A stretch of 9,763 nt of DNA. Source: Muribaculaceae bacterium (GTDB lineage Bacteria; Bacteroidota; Bacteroidia; Bacteroidales; Muribaculaceae). The notes beneath the pieces are model-generated. The model searched no databases and was not told the DNA's origin. It was given only the letters and a program-made list of their open reading frames with translations. A program made the position numbers and the translations under genes. Location: NCBI GenBank assembly GCA_029059965.1, contig JAIDUY010000284.1:1-9763 (forward strand), in the 5' to 3' direction. Shown piece after piece: positions 1 through 5,318 of the stretch (position 1 is its first letter; each line of letters starts with the position of its first letter).

Positions 1-1
1 T

Positions 2-79
2 CCCTCACTGCGCGAACACATCTGCACGACGCTTGACCGCCCCAGCGTTAACAAATATTGGGGAACCGGCTCTAAATAA
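2..79 (+). CDS. C-terminal end of an unidentified protein (partial)
   Basis: The frame beginning at base 2 stays open from the window edge to a TAA at 77-79 and encodes 25 residues containing LREHICTTLDRPSVNKYW. Codons in its first two thirds (ctg cgc gaa cac atc tgc acg) have the GC-rich third positions seen in the genes of this window. Base composition falls to an AT-rich intergenic pattern directly after the stop, before the promoter at 100-131. Both points suggest the tail of a real gene, but 25 residues are too few to name a family. The other two + frames either stop early (34-36) or lack this codon bias. No terminator hairpin is visible between this stop and the next promoter. Confidence 0.45.
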   Translation, partial: PSLREHICTTLDRPSVNKYWGTGSK

Positions 80-99
80 TCCTGACATGGCTGTTTTCT

Positions 100-131
100 T
101 TTGAAAGAATGATATATTATTGCTAACTTTG
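100..131 (+). promoter_or_regulatory. Bacteroidota-type promoter for the trmH-ldcA-MBOAT-SGNH operon
   Basis: A TTTG at 100-103 is followed after 20 bases by TAACTTTG at 124-131. This matches the Bacteroidota primary-sigma consensus (TTTG, about 19-21 bases, TAnnTTTG). Transcription would start near 137-139, giving a leader of about 70 nt before the ATG at 208. The leader begins with a hairpin (143-169). AGGA at 195-198 lies 9 bases before the ATG and could act as a weak Shine-Dalgarno site. Confidence 0.75.
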
Positions 132-142
132 TGGAACAAAAT

Positions 143-169
143 CGAATAGGAAGCATGGTTCCTTATTCG
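143..169 (+). promoter_or_regulatory. Stem-loop at the 5' end of the trmH leader
   Basis: CGAATAGGAA (143-152) pairs with TTCCTTATTCG (159-169), leaving one bulged T and a six-base loop. The stem begins about five bases after the start site predicted from the promoter at 124-131, so it would form the very 5' end of the mRNA. A role in transcript stability or translation control is inference. No known riboswitch class is recognised. Confidence 0.4.
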
Positions 170-207
170 GTGATGAACAGGTAATTTTTCATATAGGAAC
201 GCTGCGT

Positions 208-762
208 ATGGATAAGAAGACAATATGGGACATGGGGCGCGCCTCGGTCGAGGAATACCGCCGGCAGAGCAAGACGCCGTTGGCTGTGGTTGTCGACAAT
301 GTGCGTTCGCTCAACAACATAGGTTCTATATTCAGAACGAGCGACGGTTTTGCCGCCTCCGAAGTGGTGCTGTGCGGCATATCCGCCTGCCCTCCGAGTC
401 CCGAGATTCATAAGACTGCCCTGGGCGCCGAGCTGAGCGTCGACTGGCGCCACTTCGACGATACTGTCGATGCCATCGCCACGCTCCGTGCCGAAGGCTG
501 GACCATAGTGTGTTTGGAGCAGGTAGCAGGCAGCACGATGCTCCAGGACTTCGAGCCCGAACCCGGCCGGAAATACGCCATCGTGGTCGGTAACGAAGTC
601 GACGGTGTGGCCGAGGCCGTAGTCGACGCCGCTGACATATGGCTCGAAATACCGCAGAGCGGCACCAAGCATTCGCTCAATGTGGCAGTGTCGGCGGCGC
701 TGGCCATGTGGCCCGTCTACCGCAGCAACCTCATATCCACCAATACCACGGACAAAGCATGA
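208..762 (+). CDS. SpoU/TrmH-family RNA 2'-O-methyltransferase
   Basis: A 184-residue protein with the three SPOUT motifs of SAM-dependent ribose 2'-O-methyltransferases. Motif 1 is NNIGSIFRTSDG (36-47), with the conserved Asn and Arg43. Motif 2 is IVVGNEVDGV (125-134). Motif 3 is IPQSGTKHSLNVAVSAALAMW (148-168) and forms the trefoil-knot cofactor site. The family methylates tRNA (for example Gm18) or rRNA in the cytoplasm; the exact target cannot be read from the sequence. The length is close to that of compact TrmH/TrmL-type proteins without an extra RNA-binding domain. The ATG at 208 is chosen because it follows the promoter and an AGGA and is the first in-frame ATG in the leader. The stop overlaps the next gene's start in an ATGA, implying translational coupling to the LD-carboxypeptidase gene. 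Confidence 0.9.
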   Translation: MDKKTIWDMGRASVEEYRRQSKTPLAVVVDNVRSLNNIGSIFRTSDGFAASEVVLCGISACPPSPEIHKTALGAELSVDWRHFDDTVDAIATLRAEGWTIVCLEQVAGSTMLQDFEPEPGRKYAIVVGNEVDGVAEAVVDAADIWLEIPQSGTKHSLNVAVSAALAMWPVYRSNLISTNTTDKA

Positions 763-1664
763 ACACCATATTTCCCGCCCCGCTCCGCAGCGGCGACAAA
801 ATAGCCATCGTTTCGCCCGCCGGGGCGATAGACCCCGCCAAGGTCGAAGGAGCAGTATCCGTCCTCCAAGCTCAGGGCTGGCAGCCCGTGGTGATGCCCC
901 ATGCGCTGGGACGCAGCGGCAACTACAGCGGCACCGACGACGAGAGATATTCCGACATGGCCGAGGCTCTTACCAATCCCGACTATCGCGCCGTCCTGTG
1001 CTCGCGCGGCGGCTACGGCGTGGTCCACATCATGGACCGCCTCGCACGCTTGCCTCTGACCGACGACCCCAAGTGGGTCATCGGATTCTCGGACATCTCG
1101 GCCATGCACGCCCTGATGGCAAGCAAAGGCATAGCGAGCATACACTCTCCTATGGCGGCACAGATAATGAAAGGTACGTCCGATCCCGACACCGCAAGCC
1201 TTTTCGGCATCCTGCGCGGCGAGCGGCCTGCATATGCTTTCGACGGGCACGCCTACGACCATCACGGAATAGCCACGGGCAAACTGCTGGGAGGAAACAT
1301 GGCCGTACTGGCCGAACTCATCTCCACGCCCTACGACATCATCCGCCCCGACACCATCCTGTTCCTCGAGGACGTGGCCGAGCCTATCTACAAGATTGAA
1401 CGCATTTTTTACCAGCTGCGACTGTCCGGCGTGCTCGAAAACCTGCGCGGACTGGTGGTGGGTCAGTTCACCGACTACCGCCCCGACGCCAACTACAACG
1501 ATATGGAGACAATGATACGCGACATGACATCAGGTTGCCGCTATCCCATAGCCTTCGGCGTGCCCGTCGGCCACGTAGACCACAATCTCCCCCTCATCGA
1601 AGGCGCCCGGGTCACCCTCAAAGTCAGCCCCTACGCCAAAAACGCCCTCATCTTCCATCGCTAA
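759..1664 (+). CDS. ldcA: LD-carboxypeptidase, peptidase family S66 (LdcA/MccF-like)
   Basis: A 301-residue cytoplasmic serine peptidase. The family removes the terminal D-Ala from murein tetrapeptides during peptidoglycan recycling; MccF relatives cleave microcin C-type compounds instead. The N-terminal domain has KIAIVSPAGAID (14-25) and CSRGGYG (81-87). The nucleophile is expected at Ser111 in GFSD (109-112), the acid at Glu204 in LFLEDVAE, and the histidine at His272 in PVGHVDHNLPL, giving the S66 Ser-Glu-His triad. A longer reading frame begins at 639, inside the methyltransferase gene, but family homology starts at MNTIFPAPLRSGDKIAI. The ATG at 759 overlaps the previous stop, so I use it. 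Length is normal for the family. It is second in a four-gene operon; the next gene starts 11 bases after its stop. LdcA is favoured over MccF because no peptide-antibiotic genes are nearby. Confidence 0.9.
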   Translation: MNTIFPAPLRSGDKIAIVSPAGAIDPAKVEGAVSVLQAQGWQPVVMPHALGRSGNYSGTDDERYSDMAEALTNPDYRAVLCSRGGYGVVHIMDRLARLPLTDDPKWVIGFSDISAMHALMASKGIASIHSPMAAQIMKGTSDPDTASLFGILRGERPAYAFDGHAYDHHGIATGKLLGGNMAVLAELISTPYDIIRPDTILFLEDVAEPIYKIERIFYQLRLSGVLENLRGLVVGQFTDYRPDANYNDMETMIRDMTSGCRYPIAFGVPVGHVDHNLPLIEGARVTLKVSPYAKNALIFHR

Positions 1665-1675
1665 GGCAATCCAGC

Positions 1676-3097
1676 ATGCTTTTCAATTCCATCGAATATC
1701 TTGTATTTCTGCCCCTGGTATTCCTTGTATATTGGAAAGTATTGTCACGCAGGGAAGTCCGCAATATATTCCTGATAGCCGCAAGTTATGTTTTCTACGG
1801 ATGGTGGAATCCCATATTCCTGCTTCTGATATTCATAACCACACTATGCGGCTATGTTTCCGGTGTGCTGCTTGACTCAGAGTCTTCATCACGGCGGAGA
1901 AAATTGATACTGTGGAGCAATATAGCCGTCAATCTCGGTATACTCGGAGTCTTCAAGTATTTCAATTTCTTTGCATCAAGTTTCTCAGACATGGCATCCG
2001 TGGTCGGATGGCATGTCGATGCGGTGACCCTTGACATCATTCTGCCGGTAGGAGTATCGTTCTATACCTTTCAGGCTCTGAGCTATACCATCGACGTCTA
2101 TCGCGGCAGTATGCGTGGCACACGCGACATAGCGGCATTCTTCGTTTTCATAAGCTTTTTTCCTCAGCTGGTTGCCGGGCCCATCGAAAGAGCCACCAAT
2201 CTTCTGCCTCAGTTTCTGAAAGAATCCCGATTCTCCTATCAAGAGGCTTTATCGGGTATGAGGCTGATATTATGGGGTTTGTTCAAAAAGATGGTAGTTG
2301 CTGACAATGCAGGTCCGATAGTGGATACCATCTTTGCCGACCACACTTCAGCGGGCACTGTCAACTTATGGATTGGCGCTGTTCTGTTCACATTCCAGAT
2401 TTATTGCGATTTCTCAGGATATTCCGATATAGCCATAGGTACTGCCAGGCTTTTCGGAATAAATCTCAGCACAAATTTCCGAAAGCCATACTTCGCCCGC
2501 GGCATACATGATTTCTGGCAAAGGTGGCATATTTCGCTCACATCCTGGCTCCGCGACTATCTGTACTTTCCTTTGGGAGGCAGCCGTAATGGAAAAGGAA
2601 AAACGGTACGGAATATACTTGTAGTATTCCTGACAAGCGGACTTTGGCATGGAGCAAACTACACCTATATATGCTGGGGAGCCTATCACGGCACGCTGAT
2701 GGCTTGCAATTCAATTTTCCGAAACAAAAAGAAAGAGTGGAAAAAATCGCCCTCCTACTTCGCTACAGTACTTACGCTGGTTTTCACATTCCTGATTGTG
2801 CTCATAGGATGGGTTATTTTCCGTTCTGACAATCTGCACCAGTCTATCGACTACCTATCGTTGATGTTCAGCCATTACAGCCCATATACTACAGTGATGG
2901 GCAAAACCGCGCTTGTATGGTGTGCTCTTCTCACGGTGCTTGAGGCTGTGAGCCATAAATATGAAAATCCTTTCGCCATGCATCCTGTCGGACTCTGGCG
3001 CTATGGGTGGGTGCGTATGAGTGTCTATGCTTTGTTTTTCTTCTTCATTCTGATTTTTGCAGGTAACAGCGCACAATTCATCTATTTTCAGTTCTGA
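1676..3097 (+). CDS. MBOAT-family O-acyltransferase (AlgI/DltB-like) with C-terminal acyl-shuttle motif
   Basis: A 473-residue polytopic inner-membrane protein of the AlgI/DltB/PatA group, which takes an acyl group (often acetyl) from a cytoplasmic thioester and passes it across the membrane for esterification of an envelope polymer. Hallmarks are LPVGVSFYTFQALSYTIDVYRG (123-144), VAGPIERA (166-173), DFSGYSDIAIG (245-255), WQRWHISLTSWLRDYLYFPLGG (281-302) and SGLWHGANY (321-329). His285 and His325 are the conserved histidines; His325 is the usual catalytic candidate. The last six residues, FIYFQF (468-473, Tyr470), match the hexapeptide that carries the acyl group as a tyrosyl ester in DltX and in fused MBOAT systems. 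A longer frame from 1535 runs through ldcA; the ATG at 1676, 11 bases after ldcA, fits the family N-terminus (MLFNSIEYLVFLPLVF). The next gene starts 4 bases after the stop. Codons are markedly more AT-rich than in the upstream genes. The acylated polymer is unknown. Confidence 0.92.
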   Translation: MLFNSIEYLVFLPLVFLVYWKVLSRREVRNIFLIAASYVFYGWWNPIFLLLIFITTLCGYVSGVLLDSESSSRRRKLILWSNIAVNLGILGVFKYFNFFASSFSDMASVVGWHVDAVTLDIILPVGVSFYTFQALSYTIDVYRGSMRGTRDIAAFFVFISFFPQLVAGPIERATNLLPQFLKESRFSYQEALSGMRLILWGLFKKMVVADNAGPIVDTIFADHTSAGTVNLWIGAVLFTFQIYCDFSGYSDIAIGTARLFGINLSTNFRKPYFARGIHDFWQRWHISLTSWLRDYLYFPLGGSRNGKGKTVRNILVVFLTSGLWHGANYTYICWGAYHGTLMACNSIFRNKKKEWKKSPSYFATVLTLVFTFLIVLIGWVIFRSDNLHQSIDYLSLMFSHYSPYTTVMGKTALVWCALLTVLEAVSHKYENPFAMHPVGLWRYGWVRMSVYALFFFFILIFAGNSAQFIYFQF

Positions 3098-3101
3098 AAT
3101 C

Positions 3102-4010
3102 ATGGACAGATTCCTGAAAAAAACGGCTGTATTCGCCATAATAACAATCATACTGCTTGTTGCCGGGGAGTTTGCAGTGCGACACATGACATCATCGTAT
3201 TCATTCAAAGATGAATGGCTGAGGCAAAACGGCGCAAAAGTAAACACTTTGATTCTCGGTTCCTCGCACACATATTACGGTTTGAAGCCCGAATTGCTGG
3301 GTGACAGTGTTTTCAATCTCGCAAATATATCCCAGTCGCCCGAATACGACCTTTACCTGCTCGAACATTATCTTCCCTGCTGCCCGAATCTCAAAAAGGT
3401 GATTCTTCCCATATCATACTTCACATACCGCGATGCTGAACTGGAAGAATCGGATGCATGGACTTTGTGCATAAACTATAAAGTCGACATGCATCTGCCC
3501 GTACACTCCGACTTTTCCATCTACAATCTTAAACTCGCCGACTATAACAGCTACTTCGGCCGTCTGCGCGGCCTCGTAAAAAAACAGGAATCCAACCGCT
3601 GCGATTCTCTCGGTTTCGGATTGGGATTCGAACTCGATTCACGCCTGCCCGCATGGAAAAAACAACTCGAACAGCGTGTATCCGATCTGACACAGAATAA
3701 TCCCGGACGTCCTTCCGAAGCGGTGGCTGCATTGCACAGTATCATAGACCTGTGCAAAGAACACGACATTGAATGTATCTTTATCACAACACCTGTCTAC
3801 AGCGGCTTCGCCGAAGCAATGGACACAGACCAGTACAATGAGATGATGCATCTCACCGACTCCATTGTAATGAGTGAAAGAATAAGGTATTACGATTTTT
3901 TCACCGACTCAAGCTTTACAGACAGCGATTTTCACGATGTGGATCATCTTTCCGATGTAGGCGCCGTACATCTGTCAGAAAAACTTCGCTACTTGCTTTA
4001 TTCACGGTAG
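3102..4010 (+). CDS. SGNH-fold / DltD-like acyltransferase partner of the MBOAT protein
   Basis: A 302-residue protein with one N-terminal membrane segment (about 7-24, FLKKTAVFAIITIILLVAG) and a domain expected in the periplasm. LILGSSHTYYG (50-60) carries the block I serine, probably Ser55, and HDVDHLSD (278-285) provides a DxxH pair (Asp279, His282). Together these fit the catalytic set of SGNH hydrolases and DltD-like transferases. FNLANIS (71-77) may supply the oxyanion-hole Asn. The expected role is to accept the acyl group from the MBOAT tyrosine and move it to an envelope glycan or lipid. Both the 4-base gap and the shared AT-rich composition tie it to the MBOAT gene. An in-frame ATG at 3057 lies inside the MBOAT gene; 3102 is preferred because the basic-plus-hydrophobic anchor begins there. 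Overall similarity to DltD or PatB is low by eye, so the substrate is not inferred. A convergent hairpin follows at 4028-4069. Confidence 0.8.
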   Translation: MDRFLKKTAVFAIITIILLVAGEFAVRHMTSSYSFKDEWLRQNGAKVNTLILGSSHTYYGLKPELLGDSVFNLANISQSPEYDLYLLEHYLPCCPNLKKVILPISYFTYRDAELEESDAWTLCINYKVDMHLPVHSDFSIYNLKLADYNSYFGRLRGLVKKQESNRCDSLGFGLGFELDSRLPAWKKQLEQRVSDLTQNNPGRPSEAVAALHSIIDLCKEHDIECIFITTPVYSGFAEAMDTDQYNEMMHLTDSIVMSERIRYYDFFTDSSFTDSDFHDVDHLSDVGAVHLSEKLRYLLYSR

Positions 4011-4027
4011 TTTTACTACTTGCATAA

Positions 4028-4069
4028 ACACCGACAGCGCGGCTCCGGGCGGGGTCGCGCTGTCGGTGT
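4028..4069. terminator. Long hairpin between convergent genes, probable bidirectional terminator
   Basis: ACACCGACAGCGCG (4028-4041) pairs perfectly with CGCGCTGTCGGTGT (4056-4069) over 14 bases. Five more pairs, two of them G-T, can extend the stem to about 19 with a GGGC loop. It sits 17 bases after the SGNH stop and 17 bases from the crcB stop on the other strand, so it can end both transcripts. Neither side has a clean T-run, which makes this an imperfect intrinsic terminator; it may act mainly as a 3'-end stabilising structure. Confidence 0.7.
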
Positions 4070-4086
4070 GTGGACTTGCGGTGATG

Positions 4087-4458
4087 TCAGCGGATGATGG
4101 CGCGTCCGGCCCACACGAGGAGGATGCCGAAGATTACGCTCGCGGCGAGGTAAATGCCGAAAGTGGCCCAGTCGCCCTTGTTGCCAAGCACCCACATATC
4201 GTCGGCGAAGGACGAGAAGGTGGTGAAGCCGCCGCAGAAACCGGTGATGAGAAGGACATTCTCGCCGGGTGTCATCACGTGGGCCTTTTCAAGCAGGCCG
4301 AAGAAGATGCCTATGATGAAGCATCCTATGACATTGACCAGGAATGTACCCAGGGGAAATGATCCGTGGAACATTCCCGAACACCATTTGCCGATAAGAA
4401 AACGGCCGCAGGTACCTACAAAACCGCCGGCACCGGCGATAAGCATTGCTTTGATCAT
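4087..4458 (-). CDS. crcB: Fluoride channel CrcB/FluC
   Basis: A 123-residue, four-helix membrane protein of the FluC/CrcB family, dual-topology dimers that export fluoride from the cytoplasm. The sequence shows the glycine-rich first helix GAGGFVGTCGRF (9-20), GTFLVNVIGCF (37-47) with the conserved pore Asn42, and the signature GGFTTFSSFADD (76-87), whose Phe81 and Phe84 correspond to the fluoride-coordinating pair and whose TTFS segment is the central sodium site. Length is normal. It is the only minus-strand gene in the window and converges on the acyltransferase operon. No fluoride riboswitch is recognisable in the approximately 80 bases upstream and no clear TAnnTTTG promoter is seen on that strand. 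Its leader is AT-rich without a Shine-Dalgarno sequence. It is a single-copy type, with no second crcB beside it. Confidence 0.95.
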   Translation of the reverse strand: MIKAMLIAGAGGFVGTCGRFLIGKWCSGMFHGSFPLGTFLVNVIGCFIIGIFFGLLEKAHVMTPGENVLLITGFCGGFTTFSSFADDMWVLGNKGDWATFGIYLAASVIFGILLVWAGRAIIR

Positions 4459-4672
4459 AGCTGAAACATTTAGAGTTTTGTATTTCTAACGCCAATGAAA
4501 CACTCATAGTTTAGATTATTCTAAAATTTTCTTAAAACGTCATGTCGGCATATATTCCGTCTCCGCCCGGGCGTTATTCTATAACTGACACAAGACACTT
4601 TCTACATACTGTCACTTATCGACGGAAACGGCGGAATGCCTGCGCCCGGGGCTCCGGTTTCCCTTTTCTTGC

Positions 4673-4722
4673 TAAATTTGCACCATCCGTCCGCGCCCCT
4701 TCGCCGATGCTTGCGGATGGTG
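4673..4722 (+). promoter_or_regulatory. TAAATTTG element directly followed by a 9-bp stem-loop
   Basis: TAAATTTG (4673-4680) fits the -7 consensus, but no TTTG is found 19-21 bases upstream. CACCATCCG (4681-4689) starts on the next base and pairs exactly with CGGATGGTG (4714-4722) across a 24-base loop. No reading frame with coding character follows. It could be the start of a small RNA, a hairpin operator, or chance. Confidence 0.25.
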
Positions 4723-4937
4723 CGGCGGGGTTTTCGACAGCCTTTCTTTATTATGTTATATTTTGAAGAAAAAAATTTAAAAATAAAGCAGACCAAAAGG
4801 GGTACGTAAGATGGGTGTTGAAATCTATGATAACTTTTCCGTCCATTATTTGCATTTATGGCTTATTGATTATGAAACCGTGGAAATTGACATATTGTGA
4901 ACATATCTCAATGCTGATAGTTAGTGAATTACATAGG

Positions 4938-4958
4938 TTATCAACATGGTGTTGATAA
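4938..4958. repeat. Perfect inverted pair of DnaA-box-like 9-mers
   Basis: TTATCAACA (4938-4946) and its exact reverse complement TGTTGATAA (4950-4958) are separated by TGG. A looser second pair occurs at 5159-5181 (TTTTCAACA, five bases, TGTTGATAA). Two head-to-head pairs about 220 bases apart suggest paired protein binding rather than an RNA hairpin. Confidence 0.65.
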
Positions 4959-5057
4959 GTATAAGAGTTGATATTTTGATAATTGTTGAGTGTCGGAAAG
5001 TGTGGATAAAGCCCTTGAATACGTAGATAATCCTATTGAAAAAGACATAATAAAAAA

Positions 5058-5103
5058 GCGGCGCAAAACTTGACATTCGGCTTCCGCCGCGGGCTTAGTC
5101 AAG
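5058..5103. repeat. Interleaved GC-rich inverted repeats inside the oriC-like region
   Basis: GCGGCG (5058-5063) can pair with CGCCGC (5085-5090), and CTTGAC (5069-5074) with GTCAAG (5098-5103). The two stems are interleaved, so as RNA they would be alternative folds or a pseudoknot. The stretch is a GC-rich island within an AT-rich region and separates the left and right box groups. Function unknown. Confidence 0.35.
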
Positions 5104-5238
5104 AGGAGGCGTAAATGCAAATTTATTTTTGAAAAACTTACTTCAGGGTTATGAACAGTTTTCAACACTCGGTGTTGATAATTGTAAACCCGTTTCGGAC
5201 GTAAACGCGAGCGGTCCTCCTATATTCGGCGCAATGAG

Positions 5239-5269
5239 TTCCGAATTAGTAAAAAAAACAGTAACTTTG
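5239..5269 (+). promoter_or_regulatory. Promoter for the flippase-casdh-LPS gene operon
   Basis: TAACTTTG at 5262-5269 is identical to the -7 element of the trmH promoter. The -33 region is poor (TTCCG at 5239-5243, 18 bases upstream). The predicted start near 5275-5277 leaves a leader of about 43 nt before the ATG at 5319. The 3' ends of the DnaA-box cluster lie about 80 bases upstream, so DnaA binding could affect this promoter. Confidence 0.6.
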
Positions 5270-5318
5270 CAAATCGTACGCGCGTGCCTGCGGGAGTGCG
5301 TACATATTAAAAAGACAC

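Larger units (their letters stand above)
4741..5181. other. oriC: Putative replication origin (oriC-like): AT-rich block plus DnaA-box cluster
   Basis: The 40 bases 4751-4790 contain only five G or C and could be the unwinding element. To the right lie DnaA-box-like 9-mers: TTATCAACA at 4938-4946 (+) and 4950-4958 (-), a perfect TTATCCACA at 5001-5009 (-), TTATCTACG at 5022-5030 (-), TTATGAACA at 5149-5157 (+), TTTTCAACA at 5159-5167 (+) and TTATCAACA at 5173-5181 (-). Seven sites in 244 bases is far denser than expected by chance. The setting, a gene-free 860 bases between divergent genes, also suits an origin. Against this, no dnaA, parAB, gidA or similar marker gene is in view, and sampled + strand stretches on both flanks have more C than G (961-1020: 24 C, 18 G; 6901-6960: 24 C, 9 G), so no local GC-skew switch is visible. 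A DnaA-titrating locus is the main alternative. Confidence 0.5.
4459..5318. other. 860-base non-coding region between crcB and the flippase-like gene
   Basis: No convincing gene lies here. The short reading frames on both strands have low-complexity or arbitrary translations and no GC-rich third-position bias. From left to right it holds the crcB leader, a perfect CGCCCGGGCG palindrome (4564-4573), a TAAATTTG with an adjoining hairpin (4673-4722), a very AT-rich block (about 4743-4790), a DnaA-box-like cluster (4938-5181) with nested GC inverted repeats (5058-5103), and the promoter for the downstream operon (5262-5269). I see no tRNA or rRNA. Confidence 0.75.

Noticed and set aside
639..758. 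Longer N-terminus for LD-carboxypeptidase from an ATG at 639
   Set aside because: The extra 40 residues are a frame-shifted reading of the methyltransferase gene and do not resemble the S66 family; the ATGA overlap at 759 gives the normal length.
1535..1675. Longer N-terminus for the MBOAT protein from an ATG at 1535
   Set aside because: The extra 47 residues are Arg/Pro/His-rich, an out-of-frame reading of ldcA, and would precede the first membrane helix unnaturally.
3102..4010. The SGNH protein as a plain secreted esterase
   Set aside because: It has an uncleaved-looking N-terminal anchor and is coupled to an MBOAT gene, which fits an acyltransferase partner better; hydrolase activity is not excluded.
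4459..4560. Possible fluoride riboswitch upstream of crcB
   Set aside because: I looked for the conserved GATGG and CGCC-type pseudoknot elements on the minus strand and did not see them in a plausible arrangement; the leader is AT-rich and short of stable stems.
4542..5168. Short open frames in the non-coding region (for example 4542-4766 +, 4602-4796 -, 4941-5168 -)
   Set aside because: Translations look arbitrary, lack the genome's codon bias and overlap the AT-rich and DnaA-box elements.
4938..5181. The box cluster as a CRISPR array or integration site repeats
   Set aside because: Units are only 9 bases, in both orientations and with irregular spacing; there are no equal-length spacers, no cas or integrase genes and no tRNA end nearby.
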